This document shows positions 61,301 to 64,000 of a stretch of DNA of 64,000 bases, one piece after another. Location: the NCBI GenBank assembly GCA_013995675.1, contig VWRR01000005.1:506501-570500 (forward strand), read 5' to 3'. The stretch comes from Cyanidiococcus yangmingshanensis (lineage: Eukaryota; Rhodophyta; Bangiophyceae; Cyanidiales; Cyanidiaceae). The notes below the pieces were generated by a model. It did no database searches, was not told the DNA's origin, and worked only from the letters and a program-made list of their open reading frames with translations. Position 1 is the first letter of the stretch. Each line of letters opens with the position of its first letter. The position numbers and the translations under genes were made by a program.

Positions 61301-64000
61301 GGCATATAGAATGTCATGGCGAGGTGCACAAGCGCCCAGATACTCCAGATGCAAGCACCCATCCGTCGAGAAAAGGCCTCTATGAACGCTCTGGGGTCCG
61401 GGCCAAAGTCTGACTGGATCAACGGAGCTGCCTCGGGGTGCAGGCAATGCCACAGAACCTCATCGAGTACCTGAAAACGAGCTGGGTCTGCGACGAGAAG
61501 CTGCCACTGTGCTCGTCGCCAGCGCTCTCGAATCGCCACCGGAACATGCTGCTCGAGCAGTGTCTGCCTTGGTTGCGGGGTCATCAAGACGAACGCCAAC
61601 ATGGTCTGCAGAAAGCGCAACATCGCCAACAACAGGGTAACGCCTCGGTCGGGTGCATCGATACTCTCCGAGGCGAGCGGTTCCTGCCAAATAAGCGACT
61701 CGCGTTGGGTCTCCATACCATCGAACATCGATTCTTTCCCGAGACGCGTCATATCGATCCACGAGTCGCCTAGAAGAGCTGCTCGGTGATCCAGGAGCTG
61801 GCAAGCAAAGACCCAGAGGCATTCCAACACGTGGCCGTGTTGCCACCAATGCCACACAAAGGGATACTTGTTCATGAGCGGGACGGTCTTTGGCACAGGC
61901 CCCGAGCTCGTTGACGAGTCGACGATCAATTCAGAAGCAACTTGGACCCCGTTGATATCGACAACGTTTGCGCGCTTCTGTATGGCCCTCGAGACGAGTT
62001 CGAAACGTACCTCTGCTGCCTCGAACATGGATGATGGACAGCGGCTCGGTTCGGCTAGCAATTCAGCTGGCAGTGCAGTGAGCCAGCGACTCCACAGCAC
62101 TGGAATCGATCCCTGTTGAGACCAGGCACGAGCCAGCCAGACTGCTTCCGCTTGTATCTCGGGGACAGGAGCCAATGGATCCAAAACACTTGATATGACC
62201 TCGTTGACACTCAATGGTGTGGTCGGTTCTTTCGCGGTCTGGATTCGTGCCAGAGCGGCTAGAGCGGCAACGGCTCGAGCTCTCGCAACACGCCACCGTT
62301 TTGCTGCTGGCTTCTCAGCTGCAGCAAAGCGCTGAGGATCCAGCAACCGCACAAGTCTCGCCCAGTGCGTTTGGATCCATCGCCAGAGTGTCTCTAGGGT
62401 CTGGAGAAGGAGCTGGCGCGTCTCCTCGGCATGGCCTATTGCAGCGCATGCGCTTTCCAGGATCGAGGCTCCTGACAAAGACGAAGGCGAGTGCAGGGTG
62501 GCGACAGGCTCATCAGTCGGTGACCAGTCGAAGAGACTCGGTCTCAAGAGGGCGTCTATCAGCCGTTGAAGTAGTTCGAGTCCGGCCATACAGTGGCCAG
62601 TGACCAAGAATCCGTCCCAGTGAACCTTCCAGATCACAAACCCGTACGTCTCATAGACAAGACCTTGTGCTCCGGCGGGGAGACATGTCTCAGGCTCAGT
62701 GGCTGTCTTTCGAATGCATTTGGTTTTCAGGCGATGCACCTGGAGACCGATCTCGTCTCGAGCAGTCTCCGGATGCAGTTCTATTGTGCTCGCCAAGACG
62801 TCACTCCAGGGCTCTGTCACCGTCAGGCATTGACGTTGAAAGTAATGAAGCGCTAGGAAAGCACATACCGGATCTGCGAGAGCAGCTTGGGCCAGCGAAC
62901 AAGCCAGTTCAGCGGTGAGCGGCATCAGCGTGCACAGTTCACGCCAGAAGCAAGCTGCAGCGGTGGTTTCAGGACCCCGAACGACCTTGAGACGCTCTCG
63001 AACGTCATCAGGCGAGTCTGCCAGCCATACCGATATCCAAAAAGATCTTGAAAGGGCTGGTGACGCCTCGAGGCATAGCGACATGGTCTTCACAAGACGC
63101 TCTAAGAGCGGTCGGGTCCTGGTCTCCAACGCCAACATTCGCACTGGCAGCGCCAACGTCTCCAGTATTCGCTCGAGTGCCTCCCAGAGTGCTTGCGCTG
63201 GATCTGAGTTTGTCATGGTCAGTCGACCCATCAACCGAGCGGCGTTGATCGACAATGGACCCCCGAAGCAGTTCTTGAATCGAATCCAAGACCAGACCGA
63301 GAAGATGCTCGATCGTTTGTTCCCCTGAGCCGATCAACGTTGGCGCTCGTCTTCCTTCGTGATCCTCCTGATGCTCACAAGCGACAAGACATGCCTGTAC
63401 ATGGGCATGCAAGAGCGCCAGCTAGACGCGTCAGTGTCCCTGAACGTACCTGATAACCAGCGATTTCCGATGTTGGATCATCAGCAAAAGTCTGCAGCGC
63501 CAGACACTCCCGAAGCTCGTCGCTTGTGCTCCCCAGGAGACGTCTCATGAACGCAAGCGGCGCTTTCGAGGCATGATCGAGCGTCTCAAGGCAGACTCTC
63601 TTTTCGCGGGTGAATCGACTCACAAGCACGACTACAAGACAGACCGCTAGCCCTGAACTTGTCCGATCATCAACGAGAAACCATCGTGCGTTCAACGCAG
63701 AGAATATCTTCTCCAGTCGTGCAGTCCAAAGGGCGGTCGCTTTGTGGTCCTCTTCCTTCGGTGTCCATAAAAACGCCATCCGCAGCAGACACTCTAAAAG
63801 CCATACACGTTCTTGCCGAGCACCTCGACGACCGTGAAGCGCTTCTACCGCGCGTTGGCCTAGCGCCTCCACAACTTTATCAGCTCCCATGCGTTCAAGG
63901 ACGGTTTGTGCGTTTCGAGCGAGCGTCGCCGTCGCGTCTGAGGCGATTCGAACGATCAACCAAAGCGTCCCCAGCGTCGCGCGAACAAATCGCAGATATC
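58336..64000 (-). CDS. Very large helical protein, 5' end beyond window, two apparent frame changes
   Basis: At least 1,870 residues; the C-terminus is inside the window (stop at 58336) and the N-terminus lies beyond 64000. The main frame is 1,639 codons long. It is almost entirely helical and leucine/tryptophan-rich (MLRFLQTMLAFVLMTPQPRQ, WRRHWRAQIPPWSVAFTTTM, LLRLLSALL-like repeats), with no transmembrane pattern and no catalytic motif, as expected for an alpha-solenoid scaffold (nucleoporin 188/205-like, importin-like or ribosome-biogenesis HEAT proteins are possibilities). Upstream the frame changes near 63410 (RLAGALA continues as HAHVQACLVACEHQED) and near 63250 (LLRGSI continues as SINAARLMGRLTM). 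I do not recognise the family. The length of the unbroken main frame makes the gene itself certain. Confidence 0.75.

Overview
The window looks like nuclear DNA of a unicellular alga with a compact, intron-poor genome, most like a cyanidiophyte red alga (Cyanidioschyzon/Cyanidiococcus type). That is inference from gene content. Clearly eukaryotic genes (SEC24, CHMP1, PSMD13, SF3A3, UTP15, PSF2, TFB5, V-ATPase H, translin) lie within 1-2 kb of each other. They are mixed with genes of bacterial or plastid type (SecA, RsmE, HisI, CPBP protease, ferredoxin-MBL protein), several with N-terminal extensions like organelle transit peptides. I could see only one spliceosomal intron, in UTP15.

Layout. 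1-10 kb: SLC35F6-like transporter, RsmE methyltransferase, a small membrane protein, a syntaxin-like SNARE, a doubtful C2-like gene and CHMP1. 10-20 kb: TFB5, a PMCA-type calcium ATPase, SEC24 and PSF2. 20-30 kb: UTP15, HisI, a DEAH-box helicase, an 88-bp tandem repeat in a divergent promoter, V-ATPase subunit H and translin. 30-40 kb: a plastid-type membrane protein, weak hypothetical genes, an ACT-domain protein and an AsmA-like membrane protein. 40-50 kb: a nucleus-encoded SecA, a PAF-acetylhydrolase-like lipase, PSMD13/RPN9, a membrane protein and S-formylglutathione hydrolase. 50-64 kb: a 104-bp tandem repeat, the ferredoxin-MBL protein, a CPBP protease, SF3A3 and a very large helical protein that runs off the right edge.

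Functions are mostly housekeeping: secretory traffic (SEC24, SNARE, CHMP1), ion transport (calcium ATPase, V-ATPase H), RNA processing (SF3A3, helicase, UTP15), replication and transcription (PSF2, TFB5), protein turnover (PSMD13) and plastid upkeep (SecA, CPBP, RsmE, HisI). I see no operons, mobile elements, viral remnants, CRISPR arrays, rRNA or convincing tRNA genes.

The most striking property is that about a dozen conserved genes change reading frame one or more times while staying recognisable on both sides. Most changes fit one extra base and a few fit one missing base. Residual assembly indels are the simplest explanation, but this affects how every gene model here should be read, and intergenic stretches may hide further broken genes.
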